NCBI RefSeq assembly: GCF_047121295.1
Contig: NZ_CP139447.1
Location: 2,914,001-2,978,000 of the forward strand
From: Longispora sp047121295
GTDB taxonomy: Bacteria > Actinomycetota > Actinomycetes > Mycobacteriales > Micromonosporaceae
DNA length: 64,000 nt
Direction of reading: 5' to 3'
A program made the position numbers and the translations under genes. Below are positions 38,887-46,894 of the stretch, in pieces (the stretch's first letter is position 1; each line of letters opens with the position of its first letter). The notes beneath the pieces were generated by a model. That model saw only the letters and a list, made by a program, of their open reading frames with translations, was not told where the DNA came from and made no database searches.

Positions 38887-39719
38887 GCACAGACCGACTC
38901 CGCACCCTGTTCGACGAGACGACCGGCCCCGACGTGCTCGGCCCGCCCGGGGTCGACGTCGACGCCGTCATCGGCCGCGAGCGCACGGCCCGGACCCGCC
39001 GCCGGTGGCTGTCCGCCGGCGGGGCGACCCTCGCGGTCGCGGCCTTGGCCCTGGCGCTGCCGGGGATCCTGGGGCGGCCGGCGGCGGCGCCGTTCGGGGC
39101 CCCCGGATCGGCGGCCCCCGCGACGTCGTCGGGGTCCCCGGCCGCTCCGGCCCCGGCTTCCTCGGCTCCGGCGGGTTCCGGCGCGCCGAGGAGCCGGCAG
39201 GCGACCGCCGACGCGCTGACCACCGCGCTGGGCACCCGGATCCACGAACTGCTGCCGGCCGCGACGTTCGCGCCGGTACCGTTCTCCAGCGGCGACACCC
39301 CGGCGCTGCGGGTCATCCCCAGCCAGGCCGACGCTTTCAAGGCCTGGGCCGACATCACCGACCAGGAGGGCGCGAGCACGCTGACCGTCGCGATCCGGCC
39401 GGGGACCGCGCCCGCCGACCGGCCCTGTCCCACCGATGTCAGCCAGAACGGCGCGGTCCGGTGGGACTGCACCTGGCGCACCCTGGCCGACGGGTCCCCG
39501 GTGATGGAGGCGACCCTGCCGGCGTCCGACGGCGTCGTGATGTACCAGGTCCTCGTGTACCGGTCCGGCTACTGGGTCAGCGTGTCCTCCGCGAACTACG
39601 ACGAGAACTCGGCCCCGCACGGCAAGAACGTGCCCCGGCCGACGCCGAAGCGGACCACCCCGGCCGTGGACCTGGGGATCGCGGCGGACCTGGCGGACCG
39701 GCTCAGCCAGGCGCTGTGA
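38883..39719 (+). CDS. membrane-anchored partner of the sigma factor (putative anti-sigma)
   Basis: 278 residues, start overlapping the sigma stop. Cytoplasmic N-terminus of about 45 residues (STDRLRTLFDETTGPD...ERTARTRRRW), one membrane helix (about 47-65: GGATLAVAALALALPGILG), an Ala/Pro/Ser linker, and an extracytoplasmic domain (about 105-278) with two Cys (RPCPTD, WDCTW). It lacks the zinc-binding HxxxCxxC of classical ZAS anti-sigma factors, so the anti-sigma role is inferred from gene order. A hairpin follows. Confidence 0.75.
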   Translation: MSTDRLRTLFDETTGPDVLGPPGVDVDAVIGRERTARTRRRWLSAGGATLAVAALALALPGILGRPAAAPFGAPGSAAPATSSGSPAAPAPASSAPAGSGAPRSRQATADALTTALGTRIHELLPAATFAPVPFSSGDTPALRVIPSQADAFKAWADITDQEGASTLTVAIRPGTAPADRPCPTDVSQNGAVRWDCTWRTLADGSPVMEATLPASDGVVMYQVLVYRSGYWVSVSSANYDENSAPHGKNVPRPTPKRTTPAVDLGIAADLADRLSQAL

Positions 39720-39724
39720 GGAGC

Positions 39725-39754
39725 CCGGGCCCGGGCGCTCCGTCCCGGGCCCGG
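39725..39754. terminator. hairpin terminator
   Basis: CCGGGCCCGGG (39725-39735) and CCCGGGCCCGG (39744-39754) form an 11-bp stem with an 8-nt loop, 5 bases after the stop of the sigma-partner gene. Confidence 0.75.
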
Positions 39755-39810
39755 CGGTGGGCCGGCCAGGCCGCAGCCCGACCCCGGGCTGTCCAGGCCG
39801 CTGCCCGCCC

Positions 39811-40437
39811 CTAGGCCGCCCGGGTGAGCTGGTGTGGCATGTTCCAGCCCTCGGCGAGCCGGGACGGGTGCACGTTGGCCCCGCCGCCGAAGAACTCGCA
39901 GAACTTCATGATCAGGGGGTCCCAGCCGACCGGGTCGACGTACGCGGTACCCGGAATGATCAGTTCCTCGGCGACGTGCGCGCGCCGCACCTCGACCTCG
40001 AACGCCGTCGCGCCCTGCCCGAACGGATGCGCGCCGAGCACCACGCACTCCAGCTGGATCGGGCACTCGGCGACCCTGGGCGGGCCGACGAGGTCGGCGG
40101 GCTGGGCGGTCAGGCCGGCGAGCCCGAACTTGTCGGCGGCGTGCCGGTACCCCTGCGCGGCCTTGTGCGGCGGCACCACGGGCGCGCCGGTGGTCATCGC
40201 GAGCCGGTCGACGGCGTCCACCAGCGTGGACGGCACGAGATTGAGGACGCACTCGCGTTCCCGGAGCAGGTTTGCCGTGGTGTGGCCGCTGTTGCCGAGG
40301 CCGAGCATGCAGCCCTGGTTGAGCCACCAGGCCGAGGACATCGGGGCGAGGTTGGCGGTGCCGTCGGCGTTGCGGGAGCTGATCAGCACCACCGGGGTGC
40401 CGTAGTAGTGCACCTTGAGGTCGGTGACCTTGTGCAT
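39811..40437 (-). CDS. flavin reductase family protein (FMN-binding split barrel)
   Basis: 208 residues from ATG 40437, with AAGGAAG just upstream. N-terminal VHYYGTPVVLISSRNADGTANLAPMSSAWWL is the FMN-binding split-barrel motif, followed by ECVLNLVP and the Ser/Asp-rich central part. The C-terminal segment (VEVRRAHVAEELIIPGTAYVDPVGWDPLIMKFCEFFGGG) is conserved in a subgroup of DIM6/NTAB flavoproteins. It probably reduces or binds FMN using NAD(P)H; partner unknown. Upstream lies element copy C. Confidence 0.9.
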   Translation of the reverse strand: MHKVTDLKVHYYGTPVVLISSRNADGTANLAPMSSAWWLNQGCMLGLGNSGHTTANLLRERECVLNLVPSTLVDAVDRLAMTTGAPVVPPHKAAQGYRHAADKFGLAGLTAQPADLVGPPRVAECPIQLECVVLGAHPFGQGATAFEVEVRRAHVAEELIIPGTAYVDPVGWDPLIMKFCEFFGGGANVHPSRLAEGWNMPHQLTRAA

Positions 40438-40506
40438 GGGACTTCCTTCGCGAGGTTGCGGGTTCCCCCCGAGCCTGCCGCGCGCCGGGGCCCACCGCTG
40501 GCGGTG

Positions 40507-40557
40507 AAAAGACATCGACCTCGACGGTTACGGCGACACCCGCCCCGGTCCCCGCCG
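40507..40557 (+). repeat. dispersed GGTTACGG element, copy C
   Basis: Core GACGGTTACGGCGACACC onward (40523-40557) matches copy B at 33 of 35 positions. The left part (AAGACATCGACC) is less conserved. It lies between the flavin reductase start and the TetR stop. Confidence 0.75.
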
Positions 40558-40567
40558 GCCGTCCGCG

Positions 40568-41272
40568 TCACCCGGCGTCGAGCAGCCCCCGCAGCACCCG
40601 GGTGAGCACCCGGTCGAACAGCAGCTCCGGCGGCTCCTGCTCGCCCCCCGGCGGCTCGGCCGTGAACGCCGCGATCAGGTGCGGGTGTCGGCCGGCCATC
40701 ACCACCTGGGTCAGGTACTCCGCCTGCGCCTTCTGCCACTGCGGAACCGTCTGCCCGACGTCGCGCAGGTCGACCTCCGCCCGGGTCAGTTGCACGACCA
40801 CCCCGCTGAACACGGCGATCGCCTCCATCTTGGTCCGGTTCGCCACGTCGAGGCCGGCGAGCGCGGCCAGGGCGTGTTCGAGGTAGTCGACGGCCCGGGG
40901 ACCGACCGGGGTCCGCGACCCGAAGGTGTCGAGCATCCACGGGTGCCGCAGATACGCCTCCCGGCTCGCCCCGGCCAGCGCGAGCACGTCGGCGAGCCAG
41001 TCCCCGGAGAGCTCCGCGAGCACCATCTCGCCGTTGACCTGGTCGATCATCAGCTCGAGCAGCTCGGACCGCGTGGCGACGTACCGGTAGAGCGACGCCG
41101 GGCCGGTGCCCAGGGCCGTGGCGACGGCGCGCATCGTCACCGCCGCGAGCCCGTCCGCGTCGGCCAGGGCGATGCCGGCCGCCGCGATCTGGCCACGGGT
41201 GTGCTCCGGGGCGGGGCCACGCAGCCCGCGCTCGGGCCGTAGCCAGATGCTGCCCCCGGACGACTCCGCCAC
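40568..41272 (-). CDS. TetR/AcrR regulator, probably of the adjacent MFS exporter
   Basis: 234 residues from GTG 41272 with AAGGGGGAA upstream. HTH about 28-70 (IAAAGIALADADGLAAVTMRAVATALGTGPASLYRYVATRSEL), followed by a TetR_C-type domain (about 100-230). It is divergent from the MFS gene with a TGCGA/TCGCA inverted repeat between them, the classical TetR/efflux layout. Confidence 0.92.
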   Translation of the reverse strand: MAESSGGSIWLRPERGLRGPAPEHTRGQIAAAGIALADADGLAAVTMRAVATALGTGPASLYRYVATRSELLELMIDQVNGEMVLAELSGDWLADVLALAGASREAYLRHPWMLDTFGSRTPVGPRAVDYLEHALAALAGLDVANRTKMEAIAVFSGVVVQLTRAEVDLRDVGQTVPQWQKAQAEYLTQVVMAGRHPHLIAAFTAEPPGGEQEPPELLFDRVLTRVLRGLLDAG

Positions 41273-41324
41273 GATTCCCCCTTGTCCTGTGACCACCGCG
41301 TGCAGTAGCGTAACCCCCAGTAAG

Positions 41325-41341
41325 TGCGAACAATGATCGCA
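41325..41341. promoter_or_regulatory. inverted-repeat operator between TetR and MFS genes
   Basis: TGCGA (41325-41329) and TCGCA (41337-41341) around ACAATGA, with GTAAG/GTAAT flanks. It is 53 bases from the TetR start and 19 bases from the leader-peptide ATG, a position suited to repression of both directions. Confidence 0.55.
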
Positions 41342-41359
41342 GTAATCGAGGGAGCCGTC

Positions 41360-41428
41360 ATGAAAATGCGCCGTGCGAAAGCCGTCCCCACCAGCGCCGT
41401 TTCCCACAGAGAGGCCCACGCCCCGTGA
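41360..41428 (+). CDS. 22-residue leader peptide coupled to MFS exporter
   Basis: ATG 41360 with GGGAG six bases upstream, reading MKMRRAKAVPTSAVSHREAH-AP and ending in TGA at 41426-41428. That stop overlaps the GTG of the exporter (GTGA at 41425-41428). The exporter itself has no good ribosome-binding site, so its translation may depend on ribosomes finishing the leader. Basic, with one Pro near the middle and one at the end. This suits attenuation-type induction by ribosome stalling. Confidence 0.55.
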   Translation: MKMRRAKAVPTSAVSHREAHAP

Positions 41429-42885
41429 CACCCACCACCGAGGCCGTGGCCACCGCCACGCCCCCCGCGCACCGGCACCGCTGGTTCGCCCTGGTCATCG
41501 TCCTGACCGCGTTCTTCCTGGACCTAGTCGACGTCACGATCGTCAACGTCGCCGTCCCGAGCATCCGCCGCGATCTCCACGCCTCCTACAGCGCGGTCCA
41601 GTGGGTCACCGCCGGGTACGCGCTCACGTTCGCCGTCGGCCTGATCACCGGTGGCCGGCTCGGCGACATCTACGGCCGCCGCCGGATCTTCCTGATCGGC
41701 ATCGCCGGCTTCACGGTCGCCTCCGCGCTGTCCAGCCTGGCCCCGGGCCCGGGGTCCCTGATCGCGGCCCGCGTCCTGCAGGGCGCCGCCGCGGCGCTGA
41801 TGGTGCCCCAGGTCCTGGCGATCATCCACGCCACCTTCCCCGCCGAGGAGCGCGGCAAGGTCTTCGGCCTGTTCGGCACGGTCGCCGGCCTGGGCGCGAT
41901 CAGCGGCCCCCTGATCGGGGCGCTCCTGACCCAGGGAAACCTGTTCGACCTGCAGTGGCGGCCGATCTTCCTGGTCAACCTGCCGATCGGCCTGCTCGGG
42001 CTGGTGCTGGGCCGCCGGTTCATCGCCGAGTCGCGGGCGCCCCGCGCGCTGCGGCCCGACCTGGTCGGGATGGTGCTGGGCGGCGCGGCGGTGCTGATGC
42101 TGCTGTACCCGCTGACCCAGGGCCGCGAGCTGGGCTGGCCCTGGTGGGGCTTCGCGGCCATGGCCGGCAGCCTGCCCGTGGGCGCGCTGTTCGTCTGGCA
42201 CCAGCGGGCCAGGACCCGGCGGAACGGCTCGCCGCTGGTGGAGCTGTCCCTGTTCGCGGTGCGCAGCTTCGCCGGGGGGACCGGCGTCCAGTTGACGTTC
42301 GGGATCGCGACCGGCATCTTCTTCCTGACCTCGACGCTGTACACCCAGATCGGCCTGGGGTGGAGTCCGCTGGACGCGGGCCTCGCCGGGGTGCCGTTCG
42401 CGCTGGCGGTGTCGGTCGCGGCGGGCCTGTCGGTCGCGGTGCTCGTGCCCCGGTTCGGGCGGCGCGTCATCCAGGCCGGCGCGCTGGTGATGGCGGCGGG
42501 CGCGCTGCTGTACCTGTGGCAGGCCGACCGGCACGGCACCGACCTGCACTTCTGGCACCTGGTCCCGCCCACGGTCGTGATGGGCCTGGGGATGGGCCTG
42601 GTGGTCGCGCCGCTCGCCGACACCGTGCTGTCGGAGGTGCCGCGCGCCCACGCGGGGTCGGCGAGCGGGCTGATCAACGCGACGGGACAGGTCGGGATGG
42701 CCCTCGGGCTGGGCCTGGTGTCGGTGGCCTTCTTCGGCGTGGCCCACGAGGGGGACCACGGGCCGGTGCTCGTCGCGGCGTTCGTCCGGTCCCTGTGGTG
42801 GGTGACCGCGTTCCTCCTGGTCGCCTGGGCGCTGATGTTCGCGCTGCCGAAGCGGGCCCCGGCCGCCGCCGCTGACGACGACTGA
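41425..42885 (+). CDS. MFS drug exporter, DHA2 (14-TM) family
   Basis: 486 residues from GTG 41425. About fourteen membrane segments. Motif A in GGRLGDIYGRRRIFLIG (about 80-96), the first-helix D of FFLDLVDVTIVNVAVPSI (motif D1), and motif C-like GAISGPLIGALLT. This is the EmrB/QacA type of proton-driven multidrug efflux pump. Controlled by the divergent TetR and preceded by a leader peptide. It is likely to give resistance to a small hydrophobic compound; substrate not predictable. Confidence 0.93.
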   Translation: MTPTTEAVATATPPAHRHRWFALVIVLTAFFLDLVDVTIVNVAVPSIRRDLHASYSAVQWVTAGYALTFAVGLITGGRLGDIYGRRRIFLIGIAGFTVASALSSLAPGPGSLIAARVLQGAAAALMVPQVLAIIHATFPAEERGKVFGLFGTVAGLGAISGPLIGALLTQGNLFDLQWRPIFLVNLPIGLLGLVLGRRFIAESRAPRALRPDLVGMVLGGAAVLMLLYPLTQGRELGWPWWGFAAMAGSLPVGALFVWHQRARTRRNGSPLVELSLFAVRSFAGGTGVQLTFGIATGIFFLTSTLYTQIGLGWSPLDAGLAGVPFALAVSVAAGLSVAVLVPRFGRRVIQAGALVMAAGALLYLWQADRHGTDLHFWHLVPPTVVMGLGMGLVVAPLADTVLSEVPRAHAGSASGLINATGQVGMALGLGLVSVAFFGVAHEGDHGPVLVAAFVRSLWWVTAFLLVAWALMFALPKRAPAAAADDD

Positions 42886-42950
42886 GACCTGGCGCACAAA
42901 GCGTTTTGTTACGGTCGCGTAGGGTCGCAGTGATCGTCCAGGATGGCGGG

Positions 42951-43748
42951 ATGACTGGTGGCGACTCCCAGCGGGGATACGACAGGTACGTGGCCCTCGG
43001 TGACAGCTTCACCGAGGGCCTCGGCGACCCCGGCCCCGGCGGTACGGTCCGGGGCTGGGCCGACCGGCTCGCCGGGCACCTCGCGGCGCGCGACCCGGGC
43101 CTGCGGTACGCGAACCTGGCCGTCCGGGGCCGGCTCCTCGGCCAGGTGGTGTCCGAGCAGGTCCCGGTGGCCGCGCGGATGCGCCCGGGGCTGGTGACCT
43201 TCTGCGCGGGCGGCAACGACCTGCTCCGCCCGGGCGGGGACCCCGACGCCCTCGCCGAGGTGCTGGAGGTGGCCGTCCGGCGGCTGCGCGGTACGGGGGC
43301 GGACGTGGTGCTGTTCACCGGCTTCGACACCGGACGGCAGGCCCGGATGCGGATGCTGCGCGGGAAGATCGCGACGTACAACATGCACATCCGGGCCCTG
43401 GCCGACGCCCACGACTGCCGGGTGGTCGACCTGTGGCCGATGACCGTGCTCGACGACCCCCGGGCCTGGGGCGAGGACCGGCTGCACCTGGGGCCGGAGG
43501 GCCACCGCCGGGTCGCGCTGCGGGCGTGCGAGGTGCTGGGGTTGCCGGTCACGGAGGACTGGCGGGAGCCGTGGCCGGCGGCCGAGCCCCGGGACTGGGC
43601 GACCGCCCGGCGGACCGATCTGCGCTGGGCGCGGGAGTACCTGGTGCCCTGGCTCGGGCGGCGGCTGCGCGGACAGTCCTCGGGGGACGGCCGGACCGCC
43701 AAGCGCCCGGACCTGGACCCGGTGGTCCCGGTGTCCGCCACCCGTTGA
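42951..43748 (+). CDS. SGNH/GDSL hydrolase, cytoplasmic
   Basis: 265 residues from ATG 42951. SGNH blocks: ALGDSFTEGLGDP (block I Ser), NLAVRGRLLGQV (Gly/Arg block II), FCAGGNDLLRPG (Asn block III) and DRLHLGPEGHRRVA (Asp/His block V). No signal peptide. This subgroup is widespread and orphan in actinobacteria and usually annotated as a lipase/esterase of unknown substrate. A hairpin-forming sequence at 43813-43852 may end the transcript. Confidence 0.92.
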   Translation: MTGGDSQRGYDRYVALGDSFTEGLGDPGPGGTVRGWADRLAGHLAARDPGLRYANLAVRGRLLGQVVSEQVPVAARMRPGLVTFCAGGNDLLRPGGDPDALAEVLEVAVRRLRGTGADVVLFTGFDTGRQARMRMLRGKIATYNMHIRALADAHDCRVVDLWPMTVLDDPRAWGEDRLHLGPEGHRRVALRACEVLGLPVTEDWREPWPAAEPRDWATARRTDLRWAREYLVPWLGRRLRGQSSGDGRTAKRPDLDPVVPVSATR

Positions 43749-43812
43749 CCCCCGCCACGCCCCGGCCGGCCACCCGCTGATCCCGCGCGCCACGGGCCGG
43801 TCGGCCGACCAC

Positions 43813-43852
43813 CCCGACCGCCCGGGCCGCTCCACCGCCCGGGGCCGGTCGG
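43813..43852. terminator. imperfect hairpin terminator
   Basis: CCCGACCGCCCGGGC (43813-43827) can pair with the segment GCCCGGGGCCGGTCGGG (43836-43852) with a two-base bulge. It lies 65 bases after the SGNH hydrolase stop. The remaining gap up to 43932 shows no gene. Confidence 0.5.
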
Positions 43853-43932
43853 GACGAACGTCGGGCATCGGACCCGCGTGCCCGGGCGTGTCCGCGTCCG
43901 GCCCCGGGCCACCCCGGTGCCATAGTGGACAC

Positions 43933-44556
43933 GTGGACAGCACCGGGACATCCCAGACAGCGCGCGTCGTTCCCGGCCAGGCCGCGCCCGTCGACGCGCT
44001 GACCTCCTGGGTCGCGATCGACTTCGAGACGGCGAACCCGCAGCGGGGCAGCATGTGCGCCGTCGGCATGGTCGCGGTCACCGACGGCGAGGTCGTCGAG
44101 ACGTTCGGCACCCTGGTCCGGCCGCCGGAGTCGGCGGCGGAGTTCAGCCCGTGGAACGTCCGGGTGCACGGCATCACCGCGCGCGACGTGCTCGGCGCGC
44201 CCTCCTGCGGGCAGGCGCTGGACCTGATCGACCGGTTCACGGCCGGCCGGCCGCTCGTGGCGCACAACGCGTCGTTCGACGCGAGCGTGCTGACCCGCGC
44301 GCGCGAGCTGCTGGGCCGGCCGGCCCCGGCGCCCCGGATGTTCTGCACCCTGCGGCTGTCCCGGCAGCTGTGGCCGCACCTGGACGACCACAAGCTGCCG
44401 ACCGTGGCGACGGCCACCGGCTTCCGGTCCCTGGAGCACCACGCGGCGCTGTCCGACGCCCGGGCCGCCGCGCACGTGATGCTGACCGGGCTGCGCCTGC
44501 ACGACACGACCGACCTGGGGGTACTCGCCGGCAGGGTCGGACTCCGCCACCCTTGA
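43933..44556 (+). CDS. DnaQ-like 3'-5' exonuclease (DEDDh)
   Basis: 207 residues from GTG 43933; a GTG near 43968 is also possible. Exo I VAIDFETANPQRGSMCAVG (D and E), Exo II PLVAHNASFDASVL, and Exo III HHAALSDARAAAHV (the H-x4-D of DEDDh enzymes). Together with WNVRVHGIT these form the compact exonuclease domain seen in DNA polymerase III epsilon and many stand-alone nucleases. It degrades single-stranded DNA or RNA ends; cellular role open. Confidence 0.9.
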   Translation: MDSTGTSQTARVVPGQAAPVDALTSWVAIDFETANPQRGSMCAVGMVAVTDGEVVETFGTLVRPPESAAEFSPWNVRVHGITARDVLGAPSCGQALDLIDRFTAGRPLVAHNASFDASVLTRARELLGRPAPAPRMFCTLRLSRQLWPHLDDHKLPTVATATGFRSLEHHAALSDARAAAHVMLTGLRLHDTTDLGVLAGRVGLRHP

Positions 44557-44704
44557 CTGTGGGTAACACTTCGACTACAGTTTGCAGTGAAGCCCGACCC
44601 GATCGTGAGGCAGAGATGCCGAATCGACGAGCCGGGCTTCTGCGTTTCCGGGGGACCCCGGCACGGGTATGGTCGAGCCACCAAGATCACAATGGAGGCT
44701 CGCG

Positions 44705-45169
44705 GTGTCGGACACCACCCCGGTGCGTACCCGGGAAGAACGTCAGAAGGACACGCTCGACCGGCTCGAGAACGACGTGGACGCGTGGGTGGCCACGGCG
44801 GACCCGGAGACGGGTACCCCCTATCTCGTGCCCTTGTCCTTTCTGTGGGACGGGGACACGCTGCTGTTCGCTACCCCCGCCGCCAGCCCGACCGGGCGGA
44901 ACCTGCGCGCCACCGGCCTGGTCCGGGTCGGCATCGGGCCGACCAGGGACCTGGTGCTCGTCGAGGGCACGGTCCGGGCGCTGGCGGACGATGAGCTGAC
45001 CTCGGAGCTGGGGGACGCGTTCGCGGCGAAGACGGGCTTCGACCCGCGCACCCTGACCGGCTACCTGTACTTCCGGGTCCGCCCGGTCCGGGTGCAGGCC
45101 TGGCGCGAGGCCAACGAGCTCCGGGGCCGGGACCTGATGCGCGACGGCGCGTGGACCACCGTCGGCTGA
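44705..45169 (+). CDS. pyridoxamine-5'-phosphate-oxidase-like FMN/F420-binding protein
   Basis: 154 residues from GTG 44705 with GGAGG upstream. Split-barrel fold: DVDAWVATADPETGTPYLVPLSFLWDG, LLFATPAASPTGRNLRAT, VGIGPTRDLVLVEGTVRAL, and the C-terminal YLYFRVRPVRVQAW. This PPOX-class group in actinobacteria binds FMN or F420 and often acts as a small reductase. The 148-base upstream gap contains an inverted repeat GAAGCCCG/CGGGCTTC (44589-44640) of unknown meaning. Confidence 0.87.
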   Translation: MSDTTPVRTREERQKDTLDRLENDVDAWVATADPETGTPYLVPLSFLWDGDTLLFATPAASPTGRNLRATGLVRVGIGPTRDLVLVEGTVRALADDELTSELGDAFAAKTGFDPRTLTGYLYFRVRPVRVQAWREANELRGRDLMRDGAWTTVG

Positions 45170-45261
45170 TTGCGCGGGCCAACACCAACTGCATCGATTT
45201 CTTAGCTTATGGGCGATTCGCGTAGTCTATTGCGGACGTCAGACGCTGAAGGGATGCGGTT

Positions 45262-45615
45262 GTGCAGAAGAGATGGTGGCTAGGTGCCGGAATCGCGGCG
45301 GTGGCCGGCGTGGCGCTGGTCGGCGGGGTGGCCACCGCCGCCCCGTCGCTGAGCGGTCCGCTGCTGCAGTTCATGACCCCGGCGAAGCCGTCGGCCTCGG
45401 CCGCGCCGGTCCGGCCCTCGGCGACGAAGGCCGCGCACCCGCCGAAGACCGCCGCGCCGAAGTCCGTGGCCCCGAAGACGCACGCGCCGGCCACCCGGCT
45501 GCCGGTGAGCCCGACCCCGGCGGCGAAGACCCCGCCCGCGCCGCACCCGAGCCCGAGCCCGTCGCGGTCGGCGGCGGCGCACCCCGGCGGCCTCGGCGGC
45601 CTGCTCGGCCACTAG
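45262..45615 (+). CDS. small secreted Ala/Pro-rich protein
   Basis: 117 residues from GTG 45262. Signal peptide (about 1-27: WWLGAGIAAVAGVALVGGVATA) followed by a low-complexity Pro/Ala/Lys/Thr tail of about 85 residues ending GGLGGLLGH. No catalytic motif. Probably a cell-wall-associated or spacer peptide. It has its own promoter (TAGTCT near 45224) and a strong terminator, so it is likely a monocistronic expressed gene. Confidence 0.7.
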   Translation: MQKRWWLGAGIAAVAGVALVGGVATAAPSLSGPLLQFMTPAKPSASAAPVRPSATKAAHPPKTAAPKSVAPKTHAPATRLPVSPTPAAKTPPAPHPSPSPSRSAAAHPGGLGGLLGH

Positions 45616-45639
45616 CGCCAGACACCCCGCCGAACCCTC

Positions 45640-45678
45640 GGCCCCGCCCCGACCGGCACTCCCGGTCGGGGCGGGGCC
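45640..45678. terminator. strong hairpin terminator
   Basis: GGCCCCGCCCCGACCGG (45640-45656) and CCGGTCGGGGCGGGGCC (45662-45678) form a perfect 17-bp stem with a 5-nt loop, 25 bases after the stop of the small secreted protein gene. Confidence 0.85.
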
Positions 45679-45750
45679 GGCGTCGTCCCGGGGCGGCGTA
45701 CCCGTCAAACTTTAGGTCTTGCTTATATAAGGGGTCGGATATATTCTCTG

Positions 45751-46116
45751 GTGGTGCACGCATTCGACATCCTCGGCGACCCGGTCCGCCGGCGCATCCT
45801 CGAGCTGCTCGCCGACGGCGAGCGGGCCGCGGGTGACCTCGGGGCGGTGGTGCAGGCCGAGTTCGGCATCTCGCAGCCGGCTGTCTCCCAGCACCTGAAG
45901 GTGCTCCGGGACAGCGGGTTCGCGACGGTGCGCGCCGAGGGCACCCGGCGCCTCTACGCCGTCGACGCCGAGCCCCTGCGGCAGGTCGACGAGTGGCTCG
46001 ACCCCTACCGGCACTTCTGGACCCAACGGCTCGACGCCCTCGCGACCGAGCTGGCCCGCGGCAGACGCCAGCGGCGCGGGGCCGACCCGACACCGAAAGG
46101 CACGGACACACCATGA
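45751..46116 (+). CDS. ArsR/SmtB family transcriptional regulator
   Basis: 121 residues from GTG 45751 (a second GTG follows at once). Winged helix: HAFDILGDPVRRRILELLADGERAAGDLGAVVQAEFGISQPAVSQHLKVLRDSGFATV in residues 3-60, here quoted only by its ends HAFDILGDPVRR and QPAVSQHLKVLR. No metal-binding Cys box, so it belongs to the SRPBCC-associated type. TATATT lies about six bases before the GTG, suggesting a leaderless mRNA. It overlaps the SRPBCC gene by ATGA. Confidence 0.92.
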   Translation: MVHAFDILGDPVRRRILELLADGERAAGDLGAVVQAEFGISQPAVSQHLKVLRDSGFATVRAEGTRRLYAVDAEPLRQVDEWLDPYRHFWTQRLDALATELARGRRQRRGADPTPKGTDTP

Positions 46117-46676
46117 CCAGCACCCAGCACGAGTTGTACCGGCGCGAGATCGCCGCCGGCGAGGCCCGCTGCGCCGTGTTCCGCCGCACCTACGACGCGC
46201 CCATCGAGGACGTCTGGGACGCGTGCACGGACCCCGAGCGCCTGCGCCGGTGGTACGCGCCCGTCAAGGGCGACCTGACGCTCGGCGGCGAGTTCACCCA
46301 GGGCGACTTCGGCCCCGGCAGGGTCACCCGCTGCGAGGCGCCCCGGCTGCTGACCGTCGCGCTCGGCGGCGGCGACCCGGCCCCCGACGAGATCGAGCTG
46401 CGGCTGACCGCCAACCCGGACGGCGGCACCACGCTGGAGTTCGAGCACGCCACCACGATCGACACCCACGAGATCAACGGCCAGATCTTCGACGCGGTGT
46501 ACTGCATGGGCGGCGGCTACGGCCCCCGGCTCGTCACCCTCGACCAGCACCTGCGCGGCGAGCTGCCCGGTGACCTCGACGCGTCGGCGCTGCACATGAT
46601 GGCGGAGTACGGTCCGGCGATCCAGTCCAGCATGGCGGCCCTCGCGGACCTGATCGAGGCGGACAAGAACCGGTAA
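46113..46676 (+). CDS. SRPBCC / AHSA1-like domain protein
   Basis: 187 residues, start overlapping the ArsR stop. AHSA1/SRPBCC ligand-binding fold: FRRTYDAPIEDVWDACTDPERLRRWYAPV, GDLTLGGEFTQGDFG, TTLEFEHATTI, and a C-terminal helix. The ArsR-AHSA1 pair is common in actinobacteria; the SRPBCC protein may bind a hydrophobic ligand sensed by the pathway. The twin hairpin begins 25 bases after its stop. Confidence 0.9.
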   Translation: MTSTQHELYRREIAAGEARCAVFRRTYDAPIEDVWDACTDPERLRRWYAPVKGDLTLGGEFTQGDFGPGRVTRCEAPRLLTVALGGGDPAPDEIELRLTANPDGGTTLEFEHATTIDTHEINGQIFDAVYCMGGGYGPRLVTLDQHLRGELPGDLDASALHMMAEYGPAIQSSMAALADLIEADKNR

Positions 46677-46700
46677 GGCGAACCGTGGTCGCTGTGGGCG

Positions 46701-46768
46701 AGGCCGGTGGGGTCGGCTTCGAAGGGAGAAGAGCCTTTGACTCCCTTCGAACCCGACCCCACCGGCCT
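46701..46768 (+). terminator. long hairpin 1 with AAGAGCCTTTGA loop
   Basis: 28-nt arms 46701-46728 and 46741-46768, complementary with a single mismatch, around loop AAGAGCCTTTGA (46729-46740). It sits 25 bases after the SRPBCC stop and is its probable terminator. The loop plus three closing bases on each side (GAGAAGAGCCTTTGACTC) is the exact reverse complement of the loop region of hairpin 2. Confidence 0.85.
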
Positions 46769-46814
46769 GTACCAGGTCGAAGGCCCGAAACGGCCCGCAG
46801 CGTGATCCGAAACG

Positions 46815-46880
46815 GTCCGTGGCGGGTTCCGTTGAAGAGAGTCAAAGGCTCTTCTCTCTTCAACGGAACCCGCCACGGAC
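46815..46880 (-). terminator. long hairpin 2 with the same loop on the opposite strand
   Basis: Perfect 27-nt arms 46815-46841 and 46854-46880. The loop on the plus strand is TCAAAGGCTCTT (46842-46853); read on the minus strand it is AAGAGCCTTTGA, identical to hairpin 1. It lies 14 bases beyond the stop of the minus-strand alpha/beta hydrolase gene. The 46-base spacer holds CCGAAACGG twice with a 22-base period (46785 and 46807). Confidence 0.85.
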
Positions 46881-46894
46881 AAACGGCGATGGAC

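Noticed and set aside
44589..44640. Inverted repeat GAAGCCCG/CGGGCTTC with a 36-nt loop as a riboswitch or terminator
   Set aside because: Loop too long and no conserved motif; no class recognised.
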